This document shows positions 1 to 8,728 of a stretch of 64,000 nucleotides of DNA, piece by piece. The first letter of the stretch is position 1; each line of letters opens with the position of its first letter. Origin of the DNA: CAIWHR01 sp963708855 (GTDB taxonomy: Bacteria; Pseudomonadota; Gammaproteobacteria; Burkholderiales; Casimicrobiaceae). The notes under the pieces were generated by a model. That model was not told the origin of the DNA, made no database searches, and was given only the letters and a program-made list of their open reading frames with translations. Location: NCBI GenBank assembly GCA_963708855.1, contig CAVPUM010000031.1, positions 1 through 64,000 on the forward strand. Reading direction: 5' to 3'. The position numbers were made by a program, and so were the translations under genes.

Positions 1-2
1 GC

Positions 3-479
3 AACCTCGCGCTCAAACTGGCCGCAACGTCCGCGGTGGACCGCAGTATCGAGCAGACGATTCACGCACTGTGGGAGGTATCGCCAGTCCCGGATCGTAC
101 CCAACACAATCCGACGCAGAACTACTACGCCTGTGTGCGTGGTGGCGCGGGCGGATGCCTTGCGGCAGGCAGCGCCGTTCCGAAGATCCCGGATCTGCTG
201 CGCAGCGCCAGCGGCTGTTCCAACGCCGGACTCACCGCCGGATTGGTTGCCAACGACGCGGCCGGGAACAAGAGCTGCTTCGTGATCGAGCGGATGTGTC
301 TCAATACCGGGCTGGCGGTCGGCAGCAACTGCAATTTGTCGACCGGCTCATTCGGCGCCGACCCCGGGACGGTTCACTACGTAGGGTTGGTTCGGCCGGG
401 TGACGCCTATTACCGCGTCACCATCCGGGTCGAAGGACCGCGCAATACCGTGAGCTATGCGCAGGCCATGCTGAGGTAG
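3..479 (+). CDS. type IV pilus minor pilin (PilX-like), 3' part
   Basis: The reading frame is open from the window edge to a TAG at 479, so the 5' end with the prepilin leader and hydrophobic helix is missing. The visible part (about 158 residues) has the soluble look of a minor pilin C-terminal domain, with several cysteines (YYACVRGG, SGCSNAG, MCLNTG, NCNLSTG) that could form disulfides. It lies 35 bases upstream of pilY1 on the same strand, which is the usual place of pilX in the pilVWXY1E clusters of beta- and gammaproteobacteria. The name rests mainly on that context. A GTG at 36 is only an internal codon. Confidence 0.55.
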   Translation, partial: NLALKLAATSAVDRSIEQTIHALWEVSPVPDRTQHNPTQNYYACVRGGAGGCLAAGSAVPKIPDLLRSASGCSNAGLTAGLVANDAAGNKSCFVIERMCLNTGLAVGSNCNLSTGSFGADPGTVHYVGLVRPGDAYYRVTIRVEGPRNTVSYAQAMLR

Positions 480-514
480 GCCCCCGCCGCCTCGAGCCAT
501 TCAGGAGCAGCACG

Positions 515-3500
515 ATGACGATCTACCGCCAAACCGCAATTGCCAGAATCTTCCAGGCTGCCTTCGCAGCTGTGCTGGTCTTGCATCCGCTGGCGGTCTT
601 TGCCGCCGCGATCACGCCAACGCCTTGCGGAGGTCCCGATCCAGGGGATGAATCCGGTCAAGCCGAACGTGATGTTCACGCTCGACGACTCGGGCAGCAT
701 GACCTGGGACTACTCGCCGGACTGGGTGGTCTGGAACCAGGCAAGCCCGCAACCCATTTACTGTCGCGATGGCCGGCAATGCGGCTCGGCAGCGGGAGCA
801 GCGCGATCAACGTCGGCTCCACCCCCTACAACGCCTCCTACACGCCCTACACGCAGATCGATCCGCCGCTGCGCAGCAGCGACTTCAACCGGATCTACTA
901 CGACCCCGCGGAAATCTACTATCCGGGCGTGAAGTCGGACGGCACGCCGCTCCCGTGCGAAGGCAGCAACACCGCCTGTAACGGTCCGTGGACGGCCGTC
1001 TACATGAACGGGTTCGCCGGCTACCCCGGCGCCAACACCAACAACACGATCAACCTCGCGCCGACGGCGACCACCGGGTGCAACGCCGGGGCGACTCCGG
1101 CCCTTTGCGTGCCGACCACGGCGCCGTCCAACAACGGCCCGTGGCCGGGCGTCCCCGACACGCTGTGGTGCCGGAAGACGAGCGGCCTGACCGCCGCCGA
1201 CTACATGACCGCCGATGGCAACGGATCGGTGTGCCGCCGCAATGGCCGCCCCTATGCCCGCGTCACGTCCGGCGGCAGATCACGACACCGGCCGTCACGG
1301 CGGGCTACAACTATCCGAACAGTTCCGCCACCTGCACCACTGGACGCAAACGGTGCAAGTTCGACGACGCCGATCACGGCCTACGGCTATCCGTATTACT
1401 ACAAGATCGCGAGCGTGTGGTTCTGCTCGGGCGCCACCGGCCAATGGGGCACGTCCGGCTGCGGCACGCGTCAGGACTTCAACTCCACCAAGTACGTCCG
1501 CTATGCAGCCAGCGCAAGCGGCGGCACGGGATTCGAGCCGACGGCATTCACGCGTGTCGAAATCACGCCGTCCGGCTGTCGGGTAACGGCGGGCGGGGCG
1601 AGCGCGACCGTCGTCAGCGGAACGTGTCCAAGCGGCCGGACCGTCGCGCAGGAGCAGGCGAATTTCGCCAAGTTCTACGCGTTCAACCGGACGCGCGTGC
1701 TGTCGATGAAAACCGCCGGCGGCATCGCGTTCTCGAATTACGTCGGCACCAACCTGTTGCGCGCGGGCTACCACTCGCTGTGGGAGAACAGCAGCGCCAC
1801 GGCAGGCTTTCTCAACGTCAAGGATTTCAACAGCGCGAACGCGGCGACCTGGTTCACCAAGTTCTACGCGGCATCGCCAGACCAAGGCACGCCGCTGCCG
1901 GACGCGACGTGGCGGATCGGCCAGTATTTTTCGAACGCGAGTTCCGGCCTGCCCGGCGCCACCGACCCGCTCGATCCGACCACCGGCAAGTGCCAGCCGA
2001 ACTACCACCTGCTGTCGACCGACGGGTACTGGAACGACCAGCTCGACAATGCAATTGGCAATTGGGACAGGAAGGTTCCCACCTTGCCCGCGCCCGTTGC
2101 CGGCCTGACCCCGGGCGCGAACTTTCCGCGGCCCTATTACGAAGGGCCGACGACGAGGAGCGACAACCTGGCCGATCTCGCGATGTATTACTGGGCCCGC
2201 GACATCCGTACGGACAAGCCGAACGAGGTCAAGGATTCGATCGCCCCGTGGCAGCACGTCGTTCTCTACGGGCTTGCCGTCGGCGCGCAAGGGAATCTTG
2301 TGTATCCGACGGACATCGACAACATTACATCCGGTGCCAAGAACTGGCCGCTGACGTCCACTGCGAGTCCGTACGGCCCGGAGTCGATCGACGACCTCTG
2401 GCACGCCGCCGTCAACAGCCGCGGCAAGTACTTCAACGCGCAGAATCCGCGGCAGCTCGCCGAGAGCATCGTCACCGCGCTCGCGGATTTCACCGACCAG
2501 AACGGCACGGGCGCCGGGGTGGGGGTCGGCGGAGCGCAGCTCAGCGTCACCAACCAATACGCCTACAAGACCAGCTACGAAAAGGGCTTGTGGGGCGACG
2601 TCAAGAAATATGTGATCGACATCAACACCGGTGTGCTCCCCGTCGATGCCGACGGCAATCCGCTCAATGCCCCGTTGTGGTCAGCCGCGACGCAATTGGA
2701 CGCGCAGGCGGCCGTAGTCGGTCCCGTAAACGGCTGGGATACACGCCGCCGCATCGTGACCATGAACAATTCGACGGCAACCGCGGTCCCGTTCCGCCTC
2801 GCGAATCTGTCGGCCGCGCAGCAGTCATCGCTCAACATCGGGTGGAGCAGCCTCGCCTCGCCACCCACGCCTCAGGCCGTGCTGAATTACCTGCGCGGCG
2901 ACAAATCGAACGAGGGCGTCGGCACGACCAATTTCCGGACGCGGTCCCATATTCTCGGTGACATCGTCTACTCGTCCGCCGTCCCCGTCGGCGCGCCAAA
3001 GGAACTGTATTTCGACTCGGGAACGGCGGGTTCTCCCAATCCGGGGTACAACGCGTTCAAGTCGAGCAAGGCAACGCGGGCGCCCGCTGTCTATGTGGGC
3101 GCCAACGACGGAATGCTGCATGCGTTCGACGACACCGTGGCGAACGGCGGCAAGGAGACCTGGGCCTACATCCCGATGGCGTTGTTCAGCGGCGGCGATC
3201 CGAACGATTCGGCGCACACGCCGAACCCCGCATTCCAGCTCGGAGCTCTCGCCTACCGACGTGGCGGAATCCCGCTGCACGCGCACAAGTTCTATGTCAA
3301 TGCGACGCCGCGCGTGGCCGACATCGACTTCGCGAACACCAATACCTCGACGCCGCCGGCAACAGGCAACGACTGGCGCACGATTCTGGTGGGCGGGCTT
3401 GGCGCCGGAGGTCGCGCCGTGTATGCCCTCGACGTCACCAACCCGGTTGCCGCACCGCCGCCGGTAGTGTCGGCGGACACGGAAGCGACGACCGCCGCGA

Positions 3501-4537
3501 AAGTGTTGTGGGAATTCACCGAAGCGAATCTGGGTTACGTCTATGACGCACCTACGCTGGCGAAGACGCTCGCCTACGGTTGGGTCGCGCTGGTCGCGTC
3601 GGGTTACAACAACCCCGGCGGCAAGGGCTTCCTGTATGTGCTGAATCCGAACTCGCCACTCAAGACCGGACAGTTGCTGAAGAAGATTCCGCTCCCCGGC
3701 GACACGGGCACCGACACCAGCCCAACGGGTCTTGGAACCATACGGGCTTTCACCGCCAGCCGCCAGAATCCCTACGTGCTGCAGGCGTACGGCGGCGACC
3801 TCAAGGGCAACGTCTGGCGTTTCGATCTATCCGATGCCGATCCGACCCAATGGAAGGCGGAACTCATTGCCACGCTAAAGGACCCGAGCGACAAGGCGCA
3901 GCCCATCACCTCCGGCGTCCGGGTCGAAATCGACCAGAACAACAACGTGGATCGCTATCTATACGTCGGCACGGGCCAGTTGCTCGATCAACCTGATCTC
4001 CTCGACACGTCGGTGAGAAACAGCATGTACGTCATCAAGGACGGCAACCGGACGACGCCGGAACCGGCCCCCGTGGTGCCCTATTCACGGTCGAACCTCA
4101 ATGCGGTGACGGCGGGGAGTATTGCCGGATTCTCCGGTGCCGCGACCGGTCGCGGCTGGTACCAGGACGCGGCGAACACGAGCCAGAAAGTCAACAGCGA
4201 CGTTTACGCGGACCTCAATATCGTCGCGTTCGCCTTTTCGGAACCATCGTCGGACCCGTGCCTGTCTGCGCTGACCTCGACGCTGTACGTGCGCGCGTTG
4301 ACCACGGGAAATTCCGAGCTCCTGTCGTCGGCTGGCAGTCTCGTCGCCAGTGTCAATATCGGTGCGGGTATCGCCGGTGTTTCGCTGATTCAGTCGGATT
4401 CGGCCACCGGTTCCGCCACGGCGTCCGCCGTGGTCCAGGTTACGTCAATGGACGGGGCGGTCAGAAGCTTCAATGTGAATCTCCAACCCGCCGTTTCGAC
4501 CAGGCACCGCTTCTCCTGGCAGCTTGTGAGCGAGTAG
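515..4537 (+). CDS. pilY1: type IV pilus tip/assembly protein PilY1 (apparent frameshifts)
   Basis: Large secreted pilus-associated protein of about 1340 residues that promotes pilus assembly and adhesion. A Sec signal peptide ends near FAAA. A von Willebrand-like metal site DDSGSM follows at about 680-700, and the motif DDLWHAAVNSRGKYF is near 2390-2430. The C-terminal PilC beta-propeller begins near VYVGANDGMLHAFDD (about 3090) and contains a calcium-loop-like segment, DQNNNVDRY, near 3930. The start is ATG 515 with AGGAG upstream. Conserved sequence leaves the main frame between about 632 and 795 and again between about 1268 and 1345, then returns. Adding CG units at short CGCG runs restores continuity at 632, 785-797 and 1345. 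The shift near 1268 is unresolved. The gene looks functional apart from these indels. Confidence 0.9.
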   Translation: MTIYRQTAIARIFQAAFAAVLVLHPLAVFAAAITPTPCGGPDPGDESGQAERDVHARRLGQHDLGLLAGLGGLEPGKPATHLLSRWPAMRLGSGSSAINVGSTPYNASYTPYTQIDPPLRSSDFNRIYYDPAEIYYPGVKSDGTPLPCEGSNTACNGPWTAVYMNGFAGYPGANTNNTINLAPTATTGCNAGATPALCVPTTAPSNNGPWPGVPDTLWCRKTSGLTAADYMTADGNGSVCRRNGRPYARVTSGGRSRHRPSRRATTIRTVPPPAPLDANGASSTTPITAYGYPYYYKIASVWFCSGATGQWGTSGCGTRQDFNSTKYVRYAASASGGTGFEPTAFTRVEITPSGCRVTAGGASATVVSGTCPSGRTVAQEQANFAKFYAFNRTRVLSMKTAGGIAFSNYVGTNLLRAGYHSLWENSSATAGFLNVKDFNSANAATWFTKFYAASPDQGTPLPDATWRIGQYFSNASSGLPGATDPLDPTTGKCQPNYHLLSTDGYWNDQLDNAIGNWDRKVPTLPAPVAGLTPGANFPRPYYEGPTTRSDNLADLAMYYWARDIRTDKPNEVKDSIAPWQHVVLYGLAVGAQGNLVYPTDIDNITSGAKNWPLTSTASPYGPESIDDLWHAAVNSRGKYFNAQNPRQLAESIVTALADFTDQNGTGAGVGVGGAQLSVTNQYAYKTSYEKGLWGDVKKYVIDINTGVLPVDADGNPLNAPLWSAATQLDAQAAVVGPVNGWDTRRRIVTMNNSTATAVPFRLANLSAAQQSSLNIGWSSLASPPTPQAVLNYLRGDKSNEGVGTTNFRTRSHILGDIVYSSAVPVGAPKELYFDSGTAGSPNPGYNAFKSSKATRAPAVYVGANDGMLHAFDDTVANGGKETWAYIPMALFSGGDPNDSAHTPNPAFQLGALAYRRGGIPLHAHKFYVNATPRVADIDFANTNTSTPPATGNDWRTILVGGLGAGGRAVYALDVTNPVAAPPPVVSADTEATTAAKVLWEFTEANLGYVYDAPTLAKTLAYGWVALVASGYNNPGGKGFLYVLNPNSPLKTGQLLKKIPLPGDTGTDTSPTGLGTIRAFTASRQNPYVLQAYGGDLKGNVWRFDLSDADPTQWKAELIATLKDPSDKAQPITSGVRVEIDQNNNVDRYLYVGTGQLLDQPDLLDTSVRNSMYVIKDGNRTTPEPAPVVPYSRSNLNAVTAGSIAGFSGAATGRGWYQDAANTSQKVNSDVYADLNIVAFAFSEPSSDPCLSALTSTLYVRALTTGNSELLSSAGSLVASVNIGAGIAGVSLIQSDSATGSATASAVVQVTSMDGAVRSFNVNLQPAVSTRHRFSWQLVSE

Positions 4538-4684
4538 CGCCAGCCCGGCAGGCGGCGGTGGTGGTCAGCGCGGCTTGTGCAGCGGTTTCGCAACCGGCAA
4601 ATCGCTTCGCCTGCTTTGCGCTGTGCGGTCGCCAACGCGACGCAAGCGTACCTCTGGCCAAAGATTGCCGAGATCACCCAATGC

Positions 4685-4713
4685 AAAGGGCTTGCGTTGC
4701 CGCAAGCCCTTTT
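4685..4713 (+). terminator. intrinsic terminator after pilY1
   Basis: A perfect 12-bp stem (AAAGGGCTTGCG, loop TTGC, complement) ends in a short T run. It lies between the convergent pilY1 and DUF4124 genes and probably works in both directions. Confidence 0.8.
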
Positions 4714-4747
4714 CCCGTTCGCGTCGATGCCGACGCCGCCAGTGCAA

Positions 4748-5293
4748 TCAGATCGACGTGAGCTTGCCGTTGCTGAGGTAGAAGATCCGCTTTTCCCCGG
4801 TGGGTGACTCGCAGTTCATCTGCGCGGGCGTCTCGCCGCCGGGCCCGAACGAATCGGTGGCGTAATACTTGGCGGTCGGATCGGTCTTGCGCGCCTGTTC
4901 GGCAGTCAGCGGGACGACCGGGTTTTGCGCGCCTGTCCGGGCCTCCCTCTTGCGTGAACCATCAGTGGCACCGGGCGCTGCATCGCTGCTCTTCCTGTCC
5001 GCTGGCTTGGCCAAGTTAACCGGGTCGTCGGCGACGGTGCGGCCGGGCCTCGGCGCTGCCCGGCTGTCGACGGGAGCGCCGTTCGCCGGCGTGCCTTCAA
5101 CCGAAGTCGCCGGGACCCCCGGAGCGACTTCCCCGGTCGGAATGACGATCTGGACATCGGTTTCGCTGCCATCGCGGCATGGCCGGTCCTGATAGACGAC
5201 GCCCTTGGCGGTTGTGCACTTGTAGATGGCGTTGGCCGGGCCGGCAAATGCCGCCGCGACGGCCACCGCGCATAACAGCGATGCGGTCTTCAT
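4748..5293 (-). CDS. secreted DUF4124-domain protein
   Basis: 181-residue protein with a clear signal peptide (MKTASLLCAVAVAAAFAG, cleavage near ANA). The DUF4124 signature IYKCTTAKGVVYQDRPC follows at once, with its two conserved cysteines. The middle is Pro/Ala/Asp-rich and low in complexity. The C-terminus (CESPTGEKRIFYLSNGKL) looks folded. DUF4124 proteins are periplasmic or secreted with no settled function. The gene is monocistronic, converges on pilY1 and is not frameshifted. Confidence 0.85.
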   Translation of the reverse strand: MKTASLLCAVAVAAAFAGPANAIYKCTTAKGVVYQDRPCRDGSETDVQIVIPTGEVAPGVPATSVEGTPANGAPVDSRAAPRPGRTVADDPVNLAKPADRKSSDAAPGATDGSRKREARTGAQNPVVPLTAEQARKTDPTAKYYATDSFGPGGETPAQMNCESPTGEKRIFYLSNGKLTSI

Positions 5294-5885
5294 TGTTTAC
5301 CCCTTGACATGGCATTTCCCCTGAGTCGATGACAAAACGGATCTGTCAGGAGAAAGACAGCAAGAAGCAGGCCATCGGCCATGATTTGGGTTCGGCGATG
5401 GCGCCGGACACGCGTCCCCGCGAGCCGACCGCGACACGGATGTGTGTTGTGCCTGGGAGCACAAGCAAGTACCGTTTTCGTGACCGCATTGACGCAGCGC
5501 AACAAACGTCGGTGTACTTTACAACTATGGCGGCGCGCGATGAAGTCTAAGAACTAACTTGTTGTTATCAATGAACTTGTTTTTTCTGGAACGATCGTTG
5601 CTAAATGACACGCAATCAATGGCGTGCCGCGATCCCTCGGAATGGCGCAATCAACGGGGTCGCAATACCGTCAGATCGAATTCGTGCTGGAGTGACGTTT
5701 TATCGCAATGTCATGGAGCGTGGGCCGTCAGGTCTTGGCAGCGTGTCCGAGTGGCCGGCGAAGCAGTTCGCCGGGCCATGACCATGGCGAAATCTGGATC
5801 ATTTGGTCACGGCGCCTGGTGTGTTGCACAACACGTACTATACTGTTTTCGACGGGTGCGGCCGTCACAAGGGATTGAGCGAGTC
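5294..5885. other. 592-base intergenic region without a supported gene
   Basis: No frame has a convincing start, codon use or recognisable product. The stretch around 5500-5620 is richer in A+T than its surroundings (for example near 5550-5580), which fits a promoter or leader region. The last 65 bases hold a palindrome and a -10-like hexamer, listed separately. Confidence 0.5.
5821..5844 (+). promoter_or_regulatory. palindromic operator with -10 box
   Basis: A 14-base perfect palindrome, GTGTTGCACAACAC (5821-5834), is followed after four bases by TATACT (5839-5844), a good -10 hexamer. The start codon of the small membrane protein is 42 bases further on. A dyad covering the -35/-10 spacer is typical of a repressor or autoregulator site. 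The regulator is not identifiable here. Confidence 0.4.
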
Positions 5886-6053
5886 ATGAGTATCGGTTGG
5901 ATCCTGTTGGGCCTCGTGGGCTGGGCACTGGGATTGGTGGTCGTGCTCGCCCTCTTCCGGATGTCCGGAGATCAGGACCGCGCGGCGCGTCACGAACAGA
6001 AGCGGCTCGATCCCTATTCCGATGTGACGATCACCCGCACGGGCGACGCCTGA
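5886..6053 (+). CDS. small single-pass membrane protein (55 aa)
   Basis: ATG 5886 to TGA 6053. Residues 3-24 (IGWILLGLVGWALGLVVVLA) form one transmembrane helix. A short charged tail follows, rich in Arg, Asp and Lys (GDQDRAARHEQKRLDPYS). The positively charged tail after the helix suggests an N-out, C-in topology. The compact hydrophobic-then-charged layout and the promoter just upstream support a real gene. I recall similar short hypothetical proteins in Betaproteobacteria but know no function. Confidence 0.65.
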   Translation: MSIGWILLGLVGWALGLVVVLALFRMSGDQDRAARHEQKRLDPYSDVTITRTGDA

Positions 6054-6236
6054 AGAAAACGGCCCCCACGCTCGCTTTGGACGGCATAGCTGCATTCCGT
6101 TTCCTGGGAGCGTGCGCCTTCGACGATATCCTCGTCGGTCCGTGAGGCAGGCGGCAAAAACATGCATTTGCGTTCGCATCACGATCGAATCCTCCTGCTG
6201 CATCCCACCGCCGCGAAGGAACAATTCGTGCAGCGA

Positions 6237-7352
6237 TCATCCGTGCGATAGGAGCGCCCGACCGCGGCGGAGCAGACCCTCCGCGAACCGCATTGCGGCA
6301 TGCCCGCCTATATGGCGCACCGCGTTCTTGAGCCCATGAAAGGTGCCCGGATTGAAGGCGACGATCCCGCAGCGGGCGCGCTCGTCACCAACCCAATCCT
6401 TCTTGTAGGGATCGTTGCCTATGCCCAGATCGAGTTCGTGCACCCGGTCGGCGTCCAGGAGACCACGAAGCACATGCCAGGTGAGCACGGTACCCACCGA
6501 CAGCTCGCGGTAGCGAGTCTGGTAGGCGGTGCGGTAAAGATAGGCTATGCCATCCGAGACCACCCAGAACTGCGCGGCGGCCGGCTGTTCGTCCACGTAC
6601 AGCACGCCCATGCGCAGGGCACCGGCGGCGGCTGCAGAGCGCATGACGGCGTGCAGATACTCCACGGGCAGCAGTTGTTCACCCTCCTTCCAACTTCCCG
6701 CCATCACGCGGTCGTAATCCCCGATGGCTACTTCCAACTCGTCGCTGCGCGTCACCAGCGCGATTCGGCATTGCCCCGACGTCTCGAGCCGCTGCTCCTT
6801 TCGCCGAAGCGTGTTGCGCAGGCGCGACGGGCGTGTCTGGAGGTATTGCGCCGAGGACATTCCGCCCACGTCCTGGTAGCGGTTGGGATAGTTGAAGAAT
6901 GTCTGAATCAGGTAACCGGCCCCGCGCAATGTGCGCACAAGTTCCGGCACGACGGGCGAGTCGAGGTCGAGCGGCTGCAGGCGCAGAACGTCATAGGCTG
7001 GCCGCTCGTTGCGCGCATATCGCGCAATGGCCGCGTAGACATCCAGCGCGGCGACGTCCTCGGCCATCAGCGGAGCGAGTGGCGTGGCGTCCGGTTGAAC
7101 GAACCACAACGCGCGCGCGTGCCTGTGCGTGCGCAAGGAGCGCGACGAGGTACCCACCATCAGTGCCTGCGGTTGCGCTTCGTTGGTCTCCAGACCCACG
7201 AGTCGCAGGTGCTGGTCCGGACCCACCAGATGATCGGCGAAGGCGCGAATCCAGTCCTGACGGTGGAAAACGCTCCCGCATCCGTCCCTCGACAGCAGTC
7301 GGGAATAGGACGGCGGCAGAGCGTCGAGGCTGGCATAGGCGCGAACTTGCAT
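6237..7352 (-). CDS. BioF2-like (FemAB/GNAT superfamily) acyltransferase
   Basis: About 371 residues from ATG 7352, which begins MQVRAYASLDALPPSY. The open frame continues upstream to a TTG at 7493 with a plausible GAGG, but the added 47 residues are Pro/Arg-rich and unlike a domain. The C-terminal half has features of the BioF2-like acetyltransferase family: a long helix with RLRNTLRRKEQRL, then VMAGSWKEGEQ, a strand with AAAQFWVVSDGIAYLY, and an ending DLGIGNDPYKKDWVG. Proteins of this family are frequent in exopolysaccharide and exosortase loci, where they are thought to acylate or aminoacylate surface polymers. The substrate cannot be inferred. No frameshift. Confidence 0.7.
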   Translation of the reverse strand: MQVRAYASLDALPPSYSRLLSRDGCGSVFHRQDWIRAFADHLVGPDQHLRLVGLETNEAQPQALMVGTSSRSLRTHRHARALWFVQPDATPLAPLMAEDVAALDVYAAIARYARNERPAYDVLRLQPLDLDSPVVPELVRTLRGAGYLIQTFFNYPNRYQDVGGMSSAQYLQTRPSRLRNTLRRKEQRLETSGQCRIALVTRSDELEVAIGDYDRVMAGSWKEGEQLLPVEYLHAVMRSAAAAGALRMGVLYVDEQPAAAQFWVVSDGIAYLYRTAYQTRYRELSVGTVLTWHVLRGLLDADRVHELDLGIGNDPYKKDWVGDERARCGIVAFNPGTFHGLKNAVRHIGGHAAMRFAEGLLRRGRALLSHG

Positions 7353-7654
7353 CGGAGGTAAGGGTGCCTTTCGGGCTGCCACAGGCGGCTCTCGCGGCCG
7401 AGAACGCCTCCCCCGCCGTTGCCAGACAGGCAGCGACGCTGCCGCCCCCGAAGGGTCAAGCCTCGTCGGGGTTGCAATGGGCGCCGCCAACACCTCTATC
7501 GTGTCGACGGCCGAGACATGTAGTCTAGCACCGGCTTACCTGACGAACTCGCCAGGCCTGCCCACCGCTTGCAGAATTGTCCCGCCAGTGTCCCATAGCC
7601 AAGGATCGGCGCGGCGATACTGGCTGGAAGACAAGTGCCAACTTATTGTTTAAA
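7353..7654. other. intergenic leader between acyltransferase gene and tRNA-Ser
   Basis: About 300 bases. They hold the upstream in-frame extension of the acyltransferase (to TTG 7493) and the region beyond the tRNA 3' end. No other gene is supported. Confidence 0.4.
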
Positions 7655-7744
7655 TGGCGGAAGGTGTGAGATTCGAACTCACGGTGCCGTTGCCGACACG
7701 CCGGATTTCAAGTCCGGTGCATTAGACCACTCTGCCAACCTTCC
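7655..7744 (-). tRNA. tRNA-Ser (anticodon TGA)
   Basis: On the minus strand the 90-nt sequence starts GGAAGGTTGGCAGAGTGG and ends with an encoded CCA. The anticodon arm is CCGGACTTGAAATCCGG with TGA in the loop. A long variable arm (GTGTCGGCAACGGCACC) marks a class II serine tRNA, and the T-arm is GTGAGTTCGAATCTCAC. Confidence 0.95.
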
Positions 7745-7828
7745 GGATTGAGCCGCGGGCCTTGAATCCGTCGCAAATGCTTATATGTTAGCAGGGTGAT
7801 TCGCGCGATTCCGTTCCGCGTGGAATGG

Positions 7829-7856
7829 TTGAAACCCGGCGCCGATCTGTTAGTCT
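7829..7856 (+). promoter_or_regulatory. putative sigma-70 promoter of the BI-1 family gene
   Basis: TTGAAA (7829-7834) and TAGTCT (7851-7856) are separated by 16 bases, with the start codon about 53 bases downstream. The -10 region is part of a small dyad GTTAGTCTAAC. Confidence 0.4.
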
Positions 7857-7909
7857 AACCCGTCTCATCGGTCCGCTTCGGACCGCGAGCTTTTGTTCTA
7901 GGAGAAACC

Positions 7910-8633
7910 ATGGATCGCAAGTTCGAGCCCGTATTGACCTCCGGCACGACGTCGTCGCTGCCGCCGCCGATGGTGGCAACGGCGGTCGACAGCGGCCGCG
8001 TGCTTCGCAACACGTACTGGCTGCTGGCGCTGTCGATGCTGCCCACGGTCGCCGGCGCTTTTGCGGGAATGCAGCTCAATTTCATCGCGATGTTCAAGGC
8101 GTGCGCCGATCATGACGCCGCTGCTGATGTTCGGTGCGATGCTGGGCTCGCTGTTCGTCGTCACGCGGCTGCGCAACAGTGCCTGGGGCGTCGCGGCGCT
8201 GTTCGGCTTCACGTTCATATCGGGGTTGATGCTGACACCGATCCTGACGGTCGCCGCCGGCTTCCGCAACGGCGGACAGCTCGTCGCGCTGTCCGGCGGG
8301 CTCACCGCGGCGGTCTTCTTCGCGCTCGCGGCCTACGCCACTGTGAGCAAGCGGGATTTCGCCTTCCTGGGCAAGTTCCTGTTCGTCGGGCTCGTGCTGC
8401 TGATCGTCGCGTCGCTGGCCAACCTCTTCCTGCAGGTTCCGGCGATGGCGCTCACGATCTCGGCGGTCGCCGTCATGATCTTCTCGCTGTACCTGCTCCA
8501 CGACCTGAGCAACATCATCCGCGGCGGCGAGACGAATTACGTGATGGCGACGTTGAGCCTGTTCCTCGACCTGTTCAACATTTTCGTGAGCCTGCTGCAT
8601 CTGCTGCTGGCATTTTCCGGGCAGCGCGACTGA
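7910..8633 (+). CDS. Bax inhibitor-1 (BI-1/YccA) family membrane protein (apparent frameshift)
   Basis: Integral membrane protein of about 240 residues with seven expected helices. The N-terminus MDRKFEPVLTSGTT and first helix (NTYWLLALSMLPTVAGA) are in one frame. From about 8100 the family sequence continues in another (MTPLLMFGAMLGSL, then GGETNYVMATLSLFLDLFN, then LLHLLLAFSGQRD). Restoring one CG in TGCGCC at about 8100 joins them. The ending LYLDLFNLFL-like plus SG is typical of YccA homologues, which modulate FtsH proteolysis in E. coli. The role here is inferred. Confidence 0.85.
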
Positions 8634-8661
8634 CGCACGAAATCAGGCAGCCACACGGGTC

Positions 8662-8693
8662 ATCGGGGCGACGCAAGTTGCCCCGATCTTTTT
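8662..8693 (+). terminator. intrinsic terminator after the BI-1 family gene
   Basis: ATCGGGGC pairs with GCCCCGAT around an 11-base loop and is followed by CTTTTTC. It separates the BI-1 family gene from the convergent rlmD. Confidence 0.75.
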
Positions 8694-8728
8694 CGGGTGC
8701 CCCGCCCATCGGCGGGACCGGTCGGCGG

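Noticed and set aside
1295..2557. 420-residue minus-strand frame inside pilY1
   Set aside because: Composition typical of a GC-rich shadow frame. No domain, no ribosome site, and the plus strand has a clear product.
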